DNA of 10,162 nucleotides from Acidobacteriota bacterium (GTDB taxonomy: Bacteria > Acidobacteriota > Vicinamibacteria > Vicinamibacterales > 2-12-FULL-66-21), in contig JACDDJ010000107.1 in the NCBI GenBank assembly GCA_013817065.1, positions 1-10,162 of the forward strand, written 5' to 3'. Made by a program: the position numbers and the translations under genes. Below, piece by piece: positions 1-6,060 of this stretch. Position 1 is the first letter of the stretch, and every line of letters starts with the position of its first letter. The notes below the pieces were generated by a model that searched no databases, had not been told where the DNA came from, and saw only the letters and a list, made by a program, of their open reading frames with translations.

Positions 1-2
1 TG

Positions 3-113
3 CTGGACGTGTTCGAGGCCGACTGGAAGGACGGCATCGTGACCAACGATGCGGCACCTCCCTCGGCTCGTGCTTCGGGAAAGGTCAAGAAAGCCAAGGC
101 CCGCAAGGGGTAG
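3..113 (+). CDS. C-terminal end of a truncated gene, possibly a phospholipase D/cardiolipin synthase-like protein
   Basis: An open frame runs in from the left edge and ends at TAG 111-113, giving 36 residues that start LDVFEADWKDG and end in a lysine/arginine/alanine-rich tail (GKVKKAKARKG). The stretch VFEADW resembles the last conserved segment of phospholipase D superfamily proteins such as cardiolipin synthases, where a FxxDW-like motif lies close to the C terminus. That match is short, so the product name is tentative; the catalytic HKD motifs would lie outside the window. The basic tail is a common low-complexity ending in GC-rich genomes. The gene converges on the phosphatase gene at 154-1077, with 40 bases between the stop codons. 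That the frame is coding is likely from its amino-acid composition and its position. The family call is weak. Confidence 0.5.
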   Translation: MDVFEADWKDGIVTNDAAPPSARASGKVKKAKARKG

Positions 114-156
114 ACGCCGGTGCCTGGTTCACCCGCGGCGCGCGCCCCGGGGTCTA
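111..156. terminator. imperfect inverted repeat between convergent stop codons, possible bidirectional terminator
   Basis: TAGACGCCGG at 111-120 and CCGGGGTCTA at 147-156 are reverse complements except at one position, so an RNA from either strand could fold a stem of about ten pairs with one mismatch around a 26-base GC-rich loop. The outer three bases on each side are the stop codons of the two facing genes, so part of the match may be coincidence. No run of T follows on either strand, so it is not a canonical intrinsic terminator. Confidence 0.3.
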
Positions 157-1077
157 CTTACGCCGCGTGATCACGCCAGAGTCGATCACCTTCCCGGTCT
201 GCGAGATGGCGTTGAAGTAAAGCTCGTCGCCGATGACCTCGCAGATAACAAAGACACGTTCCTTCGCATTCGAGGCGGCCGTGATTCCGGTGTTGCTCTC
301 GATTCCGCCGGCGCGCAGCTTCCCACCCGAACCGGTGACGAAATAGACGATCCCCTGCTGCGGCTTGATCCGCTCGTAGATGTGGTCGTGACCGGTGAAG
401 ACCGTGCTGACGTTGTACTTCACGAACAGCGGCTCGAGCGCTTCACGGTGGCGCAGATGCGAGCCGTGCCGTCCACCTGACGAGTAGGGAGGGTGATGGA
501 AGTACGGAATCTTCCAGTCCTCACGTGAACCTGCCAGTTCCTTCTCCAGCCACGCCATCTGCTCCGGCTCGAGGTAGTCGCTCTGCAGCGCGATGAACTT
601 CACGTTCTGCTTGATGAAGGAGTAATAGAGTTTGCCGTCCATGTTGAACAGCTTGTAGTAGCGCTGTTCTGGCGAGTCGTGATTGCCGAGCGACGCGTAG
701 AACTTCATGTCCTTGTCGAGCAGTGGCTTGTAGGGATCCTCGAACTTCCGCACCAAGTCCTGTGGACGCTCGGAGCCATAGATGTTGTCGCCGACCGTGA
801 TGACGAACTCGAACGGGTAGCGCGCATGCACGCGCGCCATTTCGGCCGCCACTGCCATCTGCCCGCCGGACCCGTCGCCGAAGTCGCCGAGAACGGCGAA
901 CTTGAGCGAGCCCGCCCGGTTGGGCATCGCCGTGGCCGGTGTCGCCGCCTGCTGCTGCGGTGTCTGAGCGCCGGCAACCTGGACCGGGCCTCGCTGTGCC
1001 TGGGTGCAGCCGCTGAGAATGAGCCCGCCGAGGAGGAGCGGGCAGAGGACGAGTGCAACGATCCGGCGAATGCGCAT
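154..1077 (-). CDS. lipoprotein metallophosphoesterase, purple acid phosphatase type
   Basis: The 307-residue protein begins with a lipoprotein signal: basic MRIRR, a hydrophobic stretch to about residue 20, then lipobox LSGC with Cys24. It is therefore probably anchored in the outer membrane facing the periplasm. A Gln/Ala/Thr/Pro-rich linker reaches about residue 55. The calcineurin-like phosphoesterase domain follows, with its metal-site motifs in order: GDFG 64-67, GDNIY 96-100, GNHD 131-134, HHPPY 194-198 and GHDH 229-232. The GDxxY motif, whose tyrosine binds Fe(III) in purple acid phosphatases, points to the tartrate-resistant acid phosphatase branch rather than to nucleotidases or Ser/Thr phosphatases. 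Expected activity is hydrolysis of phosphomonoesters; the substrate is unknown. It is the last gene of the yajQ unit, 14 bases after the preceding gene, with only a weak ribosome site. The family call is strong. A role in phosphate scavenging is inference. Confidence 0.9.
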   Translation of the reverse strand: MRIRRIVALVLCPLLLGGLILSGCTQAQRGPVQVAGAQTPQQQAATPATAMPNRAGSLKFAVLGDFGDGSGGQMAVAAEMARVHARYPFEFVITVGDNIYGSERPQDLVRKFEDPYKPLLDKDMKFYASLGNHDSPEQRYYKLFNMDGKLYYSFIKQNVKFIALQSDYLEPEQMAWLEKELAGSREDWKIPYFHHPPYSSGGRHGSHLRHREALEPLFVKYNVSTVFTGHDHIYERIKPQQGIVYFVTGSGGKLRAGGIESNTGITAASNAKERVFVICEVIGDELYFNAISQTGKVIDSGVITRRK

Positions 1078-1091
1078 AAAACGTTCGGCAC

Positions 1092-1700
1092 CTAAACCGG
1101 GAAGGCCTTGTCCATGTAATCGGCAATCGTGTGGGCGTGGACGTCCAGCAGGATCAGCCGGTCACCTATGAACCGGTATTCCAGATCCGCCGGTAATTTC
1201 GGCAACGCCGAGAGCACCTGTGGCGGAACAGTGGAGCGGGGAATCTCGTCGGGGTAGCTGGCATTGACCTTCAACCCGACGTTGCCAGGGTTCTCGTCCA
1301 GGATTGAGGCTTTCAACTCGCGGCCTTCCTCGCCTCTGAAGACGCGGGCCAGTACCTGGCGGAACACCAGCTGCGTGGCAGGCGTGATGATGTCCCCCTG
1401 TTTGGCGTCTTTCCGCGCCTCGACCATGAGCCGTGCCAGCGCGAGCTGGTGCTGGTGTATGACAGCCTGTGTGGTTTCGGCCGGCTTTGACGGCAGCGAG
1501 GCTTCGAGCTTCTGATGAAGGGCGGCATACGCGGTCACTCGCTCGTTGAATTCCGCCAGCCCTTTCGCATCGGCTTCAGACATCGGCCGGGCCGTGTTCG
1601 CCGGCGGCTGAACGGCGGTGGGGTCCGGACTTCTGTCGGCGTGAGCGCACGCCGAGCCCGAGACGATCGCCGCCGTGAGCAGTGCGTACAACGCTTTCAT
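1092..1700 (-). CDS. secreted protein of unknown function
   Basis: This 202-residue protein starts MKALYALL and has a clear export signal with a likely signal peptidase I site after AHA (residue 21). A cysteine at 18 (GSAC) makes a lipoprotein possible, but the lipobox is poor because Gly replaces the usual Leu at -3. After a Pro/Asp-rich spacer, a charged, mostly helical region follows (about 40-130: FNERVTAYAALHQKL, then HQHQLALARLMVEARKDAKQGD). The end is compact and strand-like (YRFIGDRLILLDVHAHTIADY) and resembles tails I have seen only in uncharacterised proteins of soil bacteria. No catalytic motif is visible. ATG 1698-1700 is preferred because AGGGGG at 1706-1711 sits five bases upstream. 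A GTG at 1704-1706 would add two residues and overlap the yajQ stop by four bases. Position suggests co-transcription with yajQ and the phosphatase. Function is unknown. Confidence 0.8.
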   Translation of the reverse strand: MKALYALLTAAIVSGSACAHADRSPDPTAVQPPANTARPMSEADAKGLAEFNERVTAYAALHQKLEASLPSKPAETTQAVIHQHQLALARLMVEARKDAKQGDIITPATQLVFRQVLARVFRGEEGRELKASILDENPGNVGLKVNASYPDEIPRSTVPPQVLSALPKLPADLEYRFIGDRLILLDVHAHTIADYMDKAFPV

Positions 1701-1702
1701 CG

Positions 1703-2206
1703 TCACCCCCTATAGTTGCCGAACTGCAGTGCGACGCCGAAATCGTGCTCGCGCAGGACCCGAATGGCCTCCTGCAGATCGTCCTTGGACCCAGCCGAGA
1801 CGCGCACCTGATCCGCCTGGATTGCGGCCTGTACTTTCTTGAGTTTGCGTTCCTTGAGGAACTTGATGATCTCCTTCGCGGCCTCGGTCGGGATCCCCTG
1901 TTGTAGTGCTATCACGCGGCGTACCGTGTCGTTGGCGGCACGCTCCAGCTCGCCGGGGGTGAGGTTCTTCGTCGGCACCCCGCGTCTCACGAGCCGGGTC
2001 TGAAGAATCTCCCAGAGCGCCGTCATCTTGAAGTCGTTGTCCGCCATCAGCGTGATGCTGTTCTCGGCCTTGCTGAACTCGATCGAAGCCTTCGAGCCCT
2101 TGAAGTCGTAACGCTGGGCGACTTCCTTGTTGGCCTGGTTGACTGCGTTGTCGACCTCCTGGAGATCGACGCCGGAAGTGATGTCAAAAGACGCGGGATT
2201 TGCCAT
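1703..2206 (-). CDS. yajQ: YajQ family nucleotide/cyclic di-GMP-binding protein
   Basis: The 167-residue product matches the YajQ (UPF0234) family along its whole length, and its size is normal for the family (about 160-165). Recognisable blocks are the start ASFDITSGVDLQEVDNAVNQ, the RYDFKGSKASIEF strand near residues 32-45, the DFKMTALWEIL helix near 58-68, the GIPTEAAKEIIKFLK segment near 104-118 and the terminal VALQFGNYRG. The family folds as two ferredoxin-like domains. Members have been shown to bind cyclic di-GMP or nucleotides and, in Xanthomonas, to act with a transcription factor in virulence control; the role here is not known. It is cytoplasmic, with no signal peptide. It leads a leftward unit with the secreted unknown protein and the phosphatase, and a consensus extended -10 lies just upstream. 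Its stop TGA overlaps a possible GTG start of the next gene. Confidence 0.95.
   Translation of the reverse strand: MANPASFDITSGVDLQEVDNAVNQANKEVAQRYDFKGSKASIEFSKAENSITLMADNDFKMTALWEILQTRLVRRGVPTKNLTPGELERAANDTVRRVIALQQGIPTEAAKEIIKFLKERKLKKVQAAIQADQVRVSAGSKDDLQEAIRVLREHDFGVALQFGNYRG
1706..1711 (-). promoter_or_regulatory. ribosome binding site that sets the start of the secreted unknown protein
   Basis: Read on the minus strand, AGGGGG (followed by TG) resembles the anti-anti-Shine-Dalgarno core and lies five bases before ATG 1700. It is much too close to the in-frame GTG at 1706, so it favours the ATG. It sits inside the last codons of yajQ, which suggests translational coupling. Confidence 0.5.
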
Positions 2207-2219
2207 AGATCTGCTTGCG

Positions 2220-2228
2220 ATTATAGCA
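2220..2228 (-). promoter_or_regulatory. extended -10 promoter element of yajQ
   Basis: The minus strand reads TGCTATAAT, a perfect TATAAT with the TGn extension. With the usual geometry, transcription would begin near 2213, about seven bases before ATG 2206. The hexamer at a 17-base spacer (2243-2248, CTCACC) matches TTGACA at only three positions, as expected for an extended -10 promoter. The seven-base leader has no ribosome site, so yajQ may be translated from a nearly leaderless mRNA. Confidence 0.5.
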
Positions 2229-2324
2229 GCGGCGCCAGATCAGGTGAGGGCCGTAACTTCCGCTGATAGACGAGTTTAGCTGGTGGCCTACCCGCATTCG
2301 CGCATCTCAGCACTGATGTCGCGC

Positions 2325-2330
2325 TAGAAT
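2325..2330 (+). promoter_or_regulatory. candidate -10 element of the SET gene
   Basis: TAGAAT matches TATAAT at five of six positions and would place transcription start near 2337, only about five bases before ATG 2342. No convincing -35 hexamer lies 16-18 bases upstream and no Shine-Dalgarno sequence precedes the ATG. Both facts fit a nearly leaderless transcript, but the promoter call rests on one hexamer. Confidence 0.3.
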
Positions 2331-2341
2331 GTCCTTCGTTC

Positions 2342-2803
2342 ATGTCACCAACAACCGTCGCTCGCCGGGTCAAGCCCTCGTCTCCTCCTCCCTCGCAACC
2401 AGCACTTCCCAAGATCGAACGGCGTAAGTCCAGGATCGACGGGTGGGGTGTGTTTGCGCTCGTGGCCATCAACAAGAACAAGCGCATCGTCACCTACGCG
2501 GGTGAGAAGATCAAAAACAGCGTCAGTCTCGATCGCGAAGACCGCTACTTGAAGAAGGGGCACATCTGGTGCTTCAAGCTCAATCGCCTGTACGTGCGGG
2601 ACGCGGCGGTCGGGGGGAATATTGCCCGCTACATCAATCACTCCTGCACGCCCAACTGCTACACGATCGTCAAGGGTGAGACCATCTGGATCGTCGCGGC
2701 GCGAAACATCCGCAAGGGTGAGGAACTGACCTACGACTATTCGACCGATGGTCCAGGCCACATCCTGTGCCGGTGCAGCCCCGGATGCAAGGTGATGCTC
2801 TGA
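2342..2803 (+). CDS. SET domain protein-lysine N-methyltransferase with a short post-SET cysteine motif
   Basis: The 153-residue protein has a Pro/Ser-rich basic N-terminal tail (1-24) followed by a complete small SET domain, which transfers methyl groups from S-adenosylmethionine to protein lysines. The signature motifs are GWGVFA at 34-39, NHSCTPNC at 99-106 (the AdoMet and active-site pseudoknot), and GEELTYDY at 126-133, whose final tyrosine is the conserved active-site residue. A post-SET cysteine cluster closes the protein: C143, C145 and C149, which in eukaryotic enzymes bind zinc together with the cysteine of NHSC. The spacing here is CxCx3C, one residue shorter than the usual CxCx4C. 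Such compact SET proteins occur in many bacteria, and their substrates are mostly unknown. The gene leads a rightward pair with the YqiA-like hydrolase, eight bases downstream. It has no visible ribosome site. The family call is strong; the substrate is open. Confidence 0.92.
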   Translation: MSPTTVARRVKPSSPPPSQPALPKIERRKSRIDGWGVFALVAINKNKRIVTYAGEKIKNSVSLDREDRYLKKGHIWCFKLNRLYVRDAAVGGNIARYINHSCTPNCYTIVKGETIWIVAARNIRKGEELTYDYSTDGPGHILCRCSPGCKVML

Positions 2804-2811
2804 ACAGGTAG

Positions 2812-3453
2812 ATGCTCGTCATCTACCTGCACGGCTTCGCGTCCTCGGCGGCATCCACGAAGGCGAGCTTCTTCGCGGCAAAACTGGGGGAGCGCGGCAT
2901 CCCGCTCGAGACGCCGGACCTCAACGAGCCCGACTTCTCGACGCTGACAGTTTCGCGGATGGTGAAGCAGGTGACTGACGCTGTCGATCGTCGTCCGACG
3001 GCGACCGATATCGTGCTGATCGGGTCAAGCCTGGGAGCTCTGGTCGCCGTGCAGGTTGCGCGGCAACGCCCCGATCGCATCCATCGAGTGATTCTGTTGG
3101 CGCCGGCGCTCGAGTTCGGCGGCAAGGCCCCCCCGGCACTGGGGGATCGCGACCTGGATCAGTGGAGGACGACCGGCCTGACCAACGTGTTCCACTACGG
3201 CTATGGTCGGATCCTGCCGGTGGGCTTCGAGCTGTACGCGGATGCCTGCACCTACGACTGCTCGGATGTCAGGCTCTCGATGCCGATCCAGATCTTCCAG
3301 GGGAGAAACGACACGGTTGTGGCTCCAGAGTCGGTCGAGCGATGGGCCGCGACGCGACCCAACGCCGAACTCCACATGGTCGACGATGACCACCAGCTGG
3401 GGAGATCGCTCGACTACATCTGGACCGAGAGCGCGCGCTTTCTAGGGCTGTAA
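2812..3453 (+). CDS. YqiA/YcfP-like alpha/beta-fold hydrolase (esterase)
   Basis: The 213-residue protein has the order expected of the small YqiA-type alpha/beta hydrolases. It begins directly with the first strand and oxyanion loop, LVIYLHGFASS (2-12). The nucleophile elbow is GSSLG (71-75), with Ser73 as nucleophile. The acid is probably Asp167 in GRNDTVV, and the catalytic histidine His194 is in DDDHQL. The absence of a large lid and a length near 200 residues fit the family, whose members hydrolyse short acyl esters in the cytoplasm; physiological substrates are poorly known. It starts eight bases after the SET gene stop with only a short AGGTAG upstream, so it is probably co-transcribed with that gene. 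No functional link between the two is evident. It converges on the algD-like gene with 11 bases between stops and no convincing terminator. Confidence 0.9.
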   Translation: MLVIYLHGFASSAASTKASFFAAKLGERGIPLETPDLNEPDFSTLTVSRMVKQVTDAVDRRPTATDIVLIGSSLGALVAVQVARQRPDRIHRVILLAPALEFGGKAPPALGDRDLDQWRTTGLTNVFHYGYGRILPVGFELYADACTYDCSDVRLSMPIQIFQGRNDTVVAPESVERWAATRPNAELHMVDDDHQLGRSLDYIWTESARFLGL

Positions 3454-3464
3454 GGAGCCGAGTC

Positions 3465-4784
3465 CTACCAGCAGATTCCTGTGTAATGAGCGGGCACCTG
3501 CTCCGGGTCGATCCCCTTGACGCGGAAGAGATCGATGACCATCTGATCCGGCCGCGTCTTACGCAGCGCATCGGCGAACTCGGGCGAGCCGTTGCCGACA
3601 ACCAGCACGTCAGACTTCTCGATCAACTCGTCGATCGACTCCGTCAGGAGTGACGACAAGTGCGGGATCTGCTTGTTGATGTAGTCCTTGTTCGCCCCGA
3701 CCAGCCGCGCGATCGACACATTCTTGTCGTAGATGCACAGCTGATAGCCCTTGCCGAGTAAGGCTTCAGCGAGGATGACGATCGGGCTTTCACGGAGGTC
3801 GTCAGTGCCGGCCTTGAAGCTGAAGCCGAGCAGCCCGACGCGCTTCTTACCTGTGTCGGCCACCATGTCGATGGCGTGCTGGATCTGCAGCTGGTTGCTG
3901 CCCAGGATCGACTGGATCACCGGCATGTCGAGGTCTACTTCCTTGGCGCGGTACTGCATCGCGCGCACGTCCTTCGGCAGGCAGGAGCCGCCAAAGGCGA
4001 ACCCGGGCTTCATGTAGTACGACGAGAGGTTCAGTTTTTCGTCCAGGCAGAAGATGTCCATCACCTCGTGACTGTCGATCTCGAGCCTCTTGCAGAGATT
4101 CCCGACCTCGTTGGCGAAGCACACCTTCAGCGCGTGCCACGTGTTGCTCGCGTACTTGATCATTTCCGCGGTACGGATGCTGGTCGTCACCATCTCGCCT
4201 TCCACCTTGGCGTACAACGCCTGGGTGGTCTCAGCGTCCGAGGCGTAGTTGTGACCGACCAGTGTCATCGGTGGATTGCGGAAATCGGCGATCGCGGTTC
4301 CTTCGCGCAGGAACTCGGGATTGACCGCGACGCCGAAGTCGCTGCCGTAGGTCTTGCCCGAGGTGCGCTCCAGGGCCGGGATCACGATGCCGTGCGTCGT
4401 GCCGGGAAGCACCGTGCTGCGGACGACAACGACGTGGTAGGCCGCCTTGTCTTTCAGCGCCTCACCGATCTGCTCGCAGACGCGTTCCAGGTATGAGAGA
4501 TCGAGGCTGCCGTTCTTCCGGCTGGGCGTGCCGACGCAGATCAACGACAGGTCGGTCGAGTTCACCGCGTCGGTGGTGCTGGTCGTGGCGCGCAGCCGTC
4601 CGTCAGCGGTAGTGTCGCGAATGAGCTCGTCGAGGCCTTTTTCGACGATCGGGCTGCGGCCGTCGTTCAGGCTCGCGACCTTGTCAGGATTGACATCGAC
4701 ACCAACCACGGTATGACCATCAGCCGCGAACGAGGCTGCCGACACGCTACCGACGTAACCAAGACCAAACACCGAAACCTTCAT
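3465..4784 (-). CDS. algD: GDP-mannose 6-dehydrogenase (AlgD-type nucleotide-sugar dehydrogenase)
   Basis: The 439-residue enzyme should oxidise GDP-mannose at C6 to GDP-mannuronate with two NAD+, in the cytoplasm. It resembles Pseudomonas AlgD from end to end rather than UDP-glucose dehydrogenases. The NAD Rossmann motif GLGYVG is near residues 7-12, followed by ICVGTPSRKNGSLDL near 82-96. The catalytic loop GFAFGGSCLPKD has Cys268, the same number as the catalytic cysteine of AlgD when counted from the second ATG. The central block AEMIKYASNTWHALKVCFANE, the block LLGFSFKAGTDDLRESP and the C-terminal GICW also match AlgD. Cys213 of AlgD appears to be Ser here. ATG 4782-4784 is chosen because GGAG at 4790-4793 is five bases upstream, whereas ATG 4787 would have only two. 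It is the last gene of the leftward glycan operon. A mannuronate product is the best reading, but another GDP- or UDP-hexose substrate cannot be excluded. Confidence 0.9.
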   Translation of the reverse strand: MKVSVFGLGYVGSVSAASFAADGHTVVGVDVNPDKVASLNDGRSPIVEKGLDELIRDTTADGRLRATTSTTDAVNSTDLSLICVGTPSRKNGSLDLSYLERVCEQIGEALKDKAAYHVVVVRSTVLPGTTHGIVIPALERTSGKTYGSDFGVAVNPEFLREGTAIADFRNPPMTLVGHNYASDAETTQALYAKVEGEMVTTSIRTAEMIKYASNTWHALKVCFANEVGNLCKRLEIDSHEVMDIFCLDEKLNLSSYYMKPGFAFGGSCLPKDVRAMQYRAKEVDLDMPVIQSILGSNQLQIQHAIDMVADTGKKRVGLLGFSFKAGTDDLRESPIVILAEALLGKGYQLCIYDKNVSIARLVGANKDYINKQIPHLSSLLTESIDELIEKSDVLVVGNGSPEFADALRKTRPDQMVIDLFRVKGIDPEQVPAHYTGICW

Positions 4785-4789
4785 CATCT

Positions 4790-4793
4790 CTCC
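4790..4793 (-). promoter_or_regulatory. ribosome binding site of the algD-like gene
   Basis: GGAG on the minus strand lies five bases before ATG 4784 and two before ATG 4787. The spacing favours the second ATG and so decides the start. A perfect hairpin ends six bases upstream of it. Confidence 0.5.
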
Positions 4794-4799
4794 ATGAGT

Positions 4800-4817
4800 C
4801 GCAGCCGTCTGGCTGCG
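4800..4817 (-). repeat. perfect intercistronic hairpin upstream of the algD-like gene
   Basis: CGCAGCC at 4800-4806 and GGCTGCG at 4811-4817 form a seven-pair GC-rich stem around a four-base loop. It lies between the glycosyltransferase stop (4825) and the ribosome site of the next gene. No T run follows on the minus strand, so it is unlikely to be an intrinsic terminator. An mRNA-stabilising or processing stem, or attenuation of algD translation, is possible. Confidence 0.45.
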
Positions 4818-4824
4818 CTGAGTG

Positions 4825-6060
4825 TCAGGCGGTCAAGCGGACCGGGGCAGCGTTGCGGCGCACAGCCACGAGCGCGTCCTCGAAGTCGTGTGCCACCGCC
4901 GCCCAATCGTACTTCTCGACGACCAACTGGCGGGCGGCACTCTCGATCTGCCGCCGCGCGCCCTCGTCCCTGATCAAGTGAACGACCGCCTGGGCAAATC
5001 GCGCCGGTTCGTCCGCAATCACCACGTCCCGACCGCTGGTGACGGGAAGTCCCTCGGCCCCGACGGTGGTCGATACTACCGCCTTGGCCATCGACATCGC
5101 CTCGAAAATCTTCAGCCGCGTCCCCCCGCCGATCCTGAGCGGGACGACGTAAACGTCACCCTTCGCCACATGCGGCCGCACATCGTCCACCCGACCGGTC
5201 ACCTCGATGCCGTGGTCCTCGGCCAGCCGCTTCACTGCCTGGGTGGGAGCCCGGCCAATGATACTCAAGGTGACCTCGGGCTCGACCTGCCGGATGCGCG
5301 GCAGGATCTCTCGAACGAAATAGAGCATCCCGTCTTCATTCGGCAGCCAATCCATGGAGCCGGTGAAGACCAGGTGTGCGCGGCGCTCGTTCCCCGGCAT
5401 CGGCGTGAAGTAGGAGGTATCGACACCCGTCTGGACGACGTGGACGGGGCGGCGAAGTGCGCCGGGGTACAGACGGCCGAACGTCTGGCTGTCGGCCTCG
5501 GACACCGCAAGCACCAGGTCGAACCGGGACAGCGCCTCGCGCTCGAACCGGAGCATCCGATTCCACTGCTGCGTCATCAGCGCCCGTGAGAACGGATTGC
5601 TCGCGTTCTCGGCATGACGCCGCCAGATCTCTGCTTCGACGTTGTGCGTGAAGAGCACGCTCGGGATCGACAACGTCCGCGGCAGGTTGGCGACCGGCGG
5701 AAGGAAGTCGGTAACGATCACGTCGAAGCCGCCAGACTCCAGGAATCTGCGGACCTGCGCGGCGTAGTCGGCGGACCGGTATTTCCCGACGGCGTACGGC
5801 AGCGGCGCCACGACGTGTTTCGCGGCGTCCGCGTAAAACGCCAATGTGCCCTTGGCCGGATCGGTGCGCGGCACCGTTTCGAGGGCATTGCAGACCTCGC
5901 GCATGCCGACGCGGTCCTCATGCCGCTGCCCGCGCTCGGCAAACGACAAATAGGTGATGTCGTGTTTGAGCGCGAGATGACGCATCAGGTGCCACGTCCG
6001 CAGCTTGCCGCCCTTATCCAGCGGGAGCAGCAGGCCTGAGTTCAGCCACAGGATCTTCAC
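4825..6060 (-). CDS. GT4-family glycosyltransferase, similar to exosortase/EPS-cluster sugar transferases
   Basis: The 411-residue protein has the GT-B layout of glycosyltransferase family 4. The N-terminal Rossmann domain opens MKILWLNSG and has the loop PLDKGGKLRTWHL (13-25), typical of sugar transferases in exosortase and EPS clusters. An acceptor-side segment SVLFTHNVEAEIWRR lies at 134-148. The C-terminal donor domain has VFTGSMDWLPN (231-241), IIGR (267-270) and VTGRVDDVRP (287-296). The nucleotide-sugar motif is GGGTRLKIFEAMSMAKAVVST (311-331), with Glu320 as the conserved second Glu; the first Glu of the E-x7-E pair is Gly. Family members transfer a sugar from a nucleotide donor with retention of configuration; donor and acceptor are not known. 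The start is a GTG at 6058-6060 overlapping the TGA of the amidotransferase gene by four bases (GTGA), so translation is probably coupled. No membrane segment is seen, so it should work at the cytoplasmic face of the membrane. Confidence 0.9.
   Translation of the reverse strand: MKILWLNSGLLLPLDKGGKLRTWHLMRHLALKHDITYLSFAERGQRHEDRVGMREVCNALETVPRTDPAKGTLAFYADAAKHVVAPLPYAVGKYRSADYAAQVRRFLESGGFDVIVTDFLPPVANLPRTLSIPSVLFTHNVEAEIWRRHAENASNPFSRALMTQQWNRMLRFEREALSRFDLVLAVSEADSQTFGRLYPGALRRPVHVVQTGVDTSYFTPMPGNERRAHLVFTGSMDWLPNEDGMLYFVREILPRIRQVEPEVTLSIIGRAPTQAVKRLAEDHGIEVTGRVDDVRPHVAKGDVYVVPLRIGGGTRLKIFEAMSMAKAVVSTTVGAEGLPVTSGRDVVIADEPARFAQAVVHLIRDEGARRQIESAARQLVVEKYDWAAVAHDFEDALVAVRRNAAPVRLTA

Larger units (their letters stand above)
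2207..2341. other. divergent intergenic region between yajQ and the SET gene
   Basis: These 135 bases hold both divergent promoters: the yajQ extended -10 at the left end and a TAGAAT -10 candidate near the right end. The bases between show no long inverted repeat, riboswitch-like fold or tRNA. I see no operator that I can name. Confidence 0.5.

Noticed and set aside
137..152. GGCGCGCGCC and CCCCGGGG palindromes as protein-binding or attachment sites
   Set aside because: Short GC palindromes are common by chance in GC-rich DNA, and nothing else nearby suggests integration or an operator.
3443..3467. Possible terminator between the YqiA-like gene and the algD-like gene
   Set aside because: The best stem is four pairs (GGCT/AGCC) with a six-base loop and no T run, too weak to call.
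4822..5589. A 255-codon plus-strand open frame opposite the GT4 gene
   Set aside because: It mirrors the real gene on the other strand, has no ribosome site or family motif, and is rich in Arg, Asp and His as expected of an antisense shadow.
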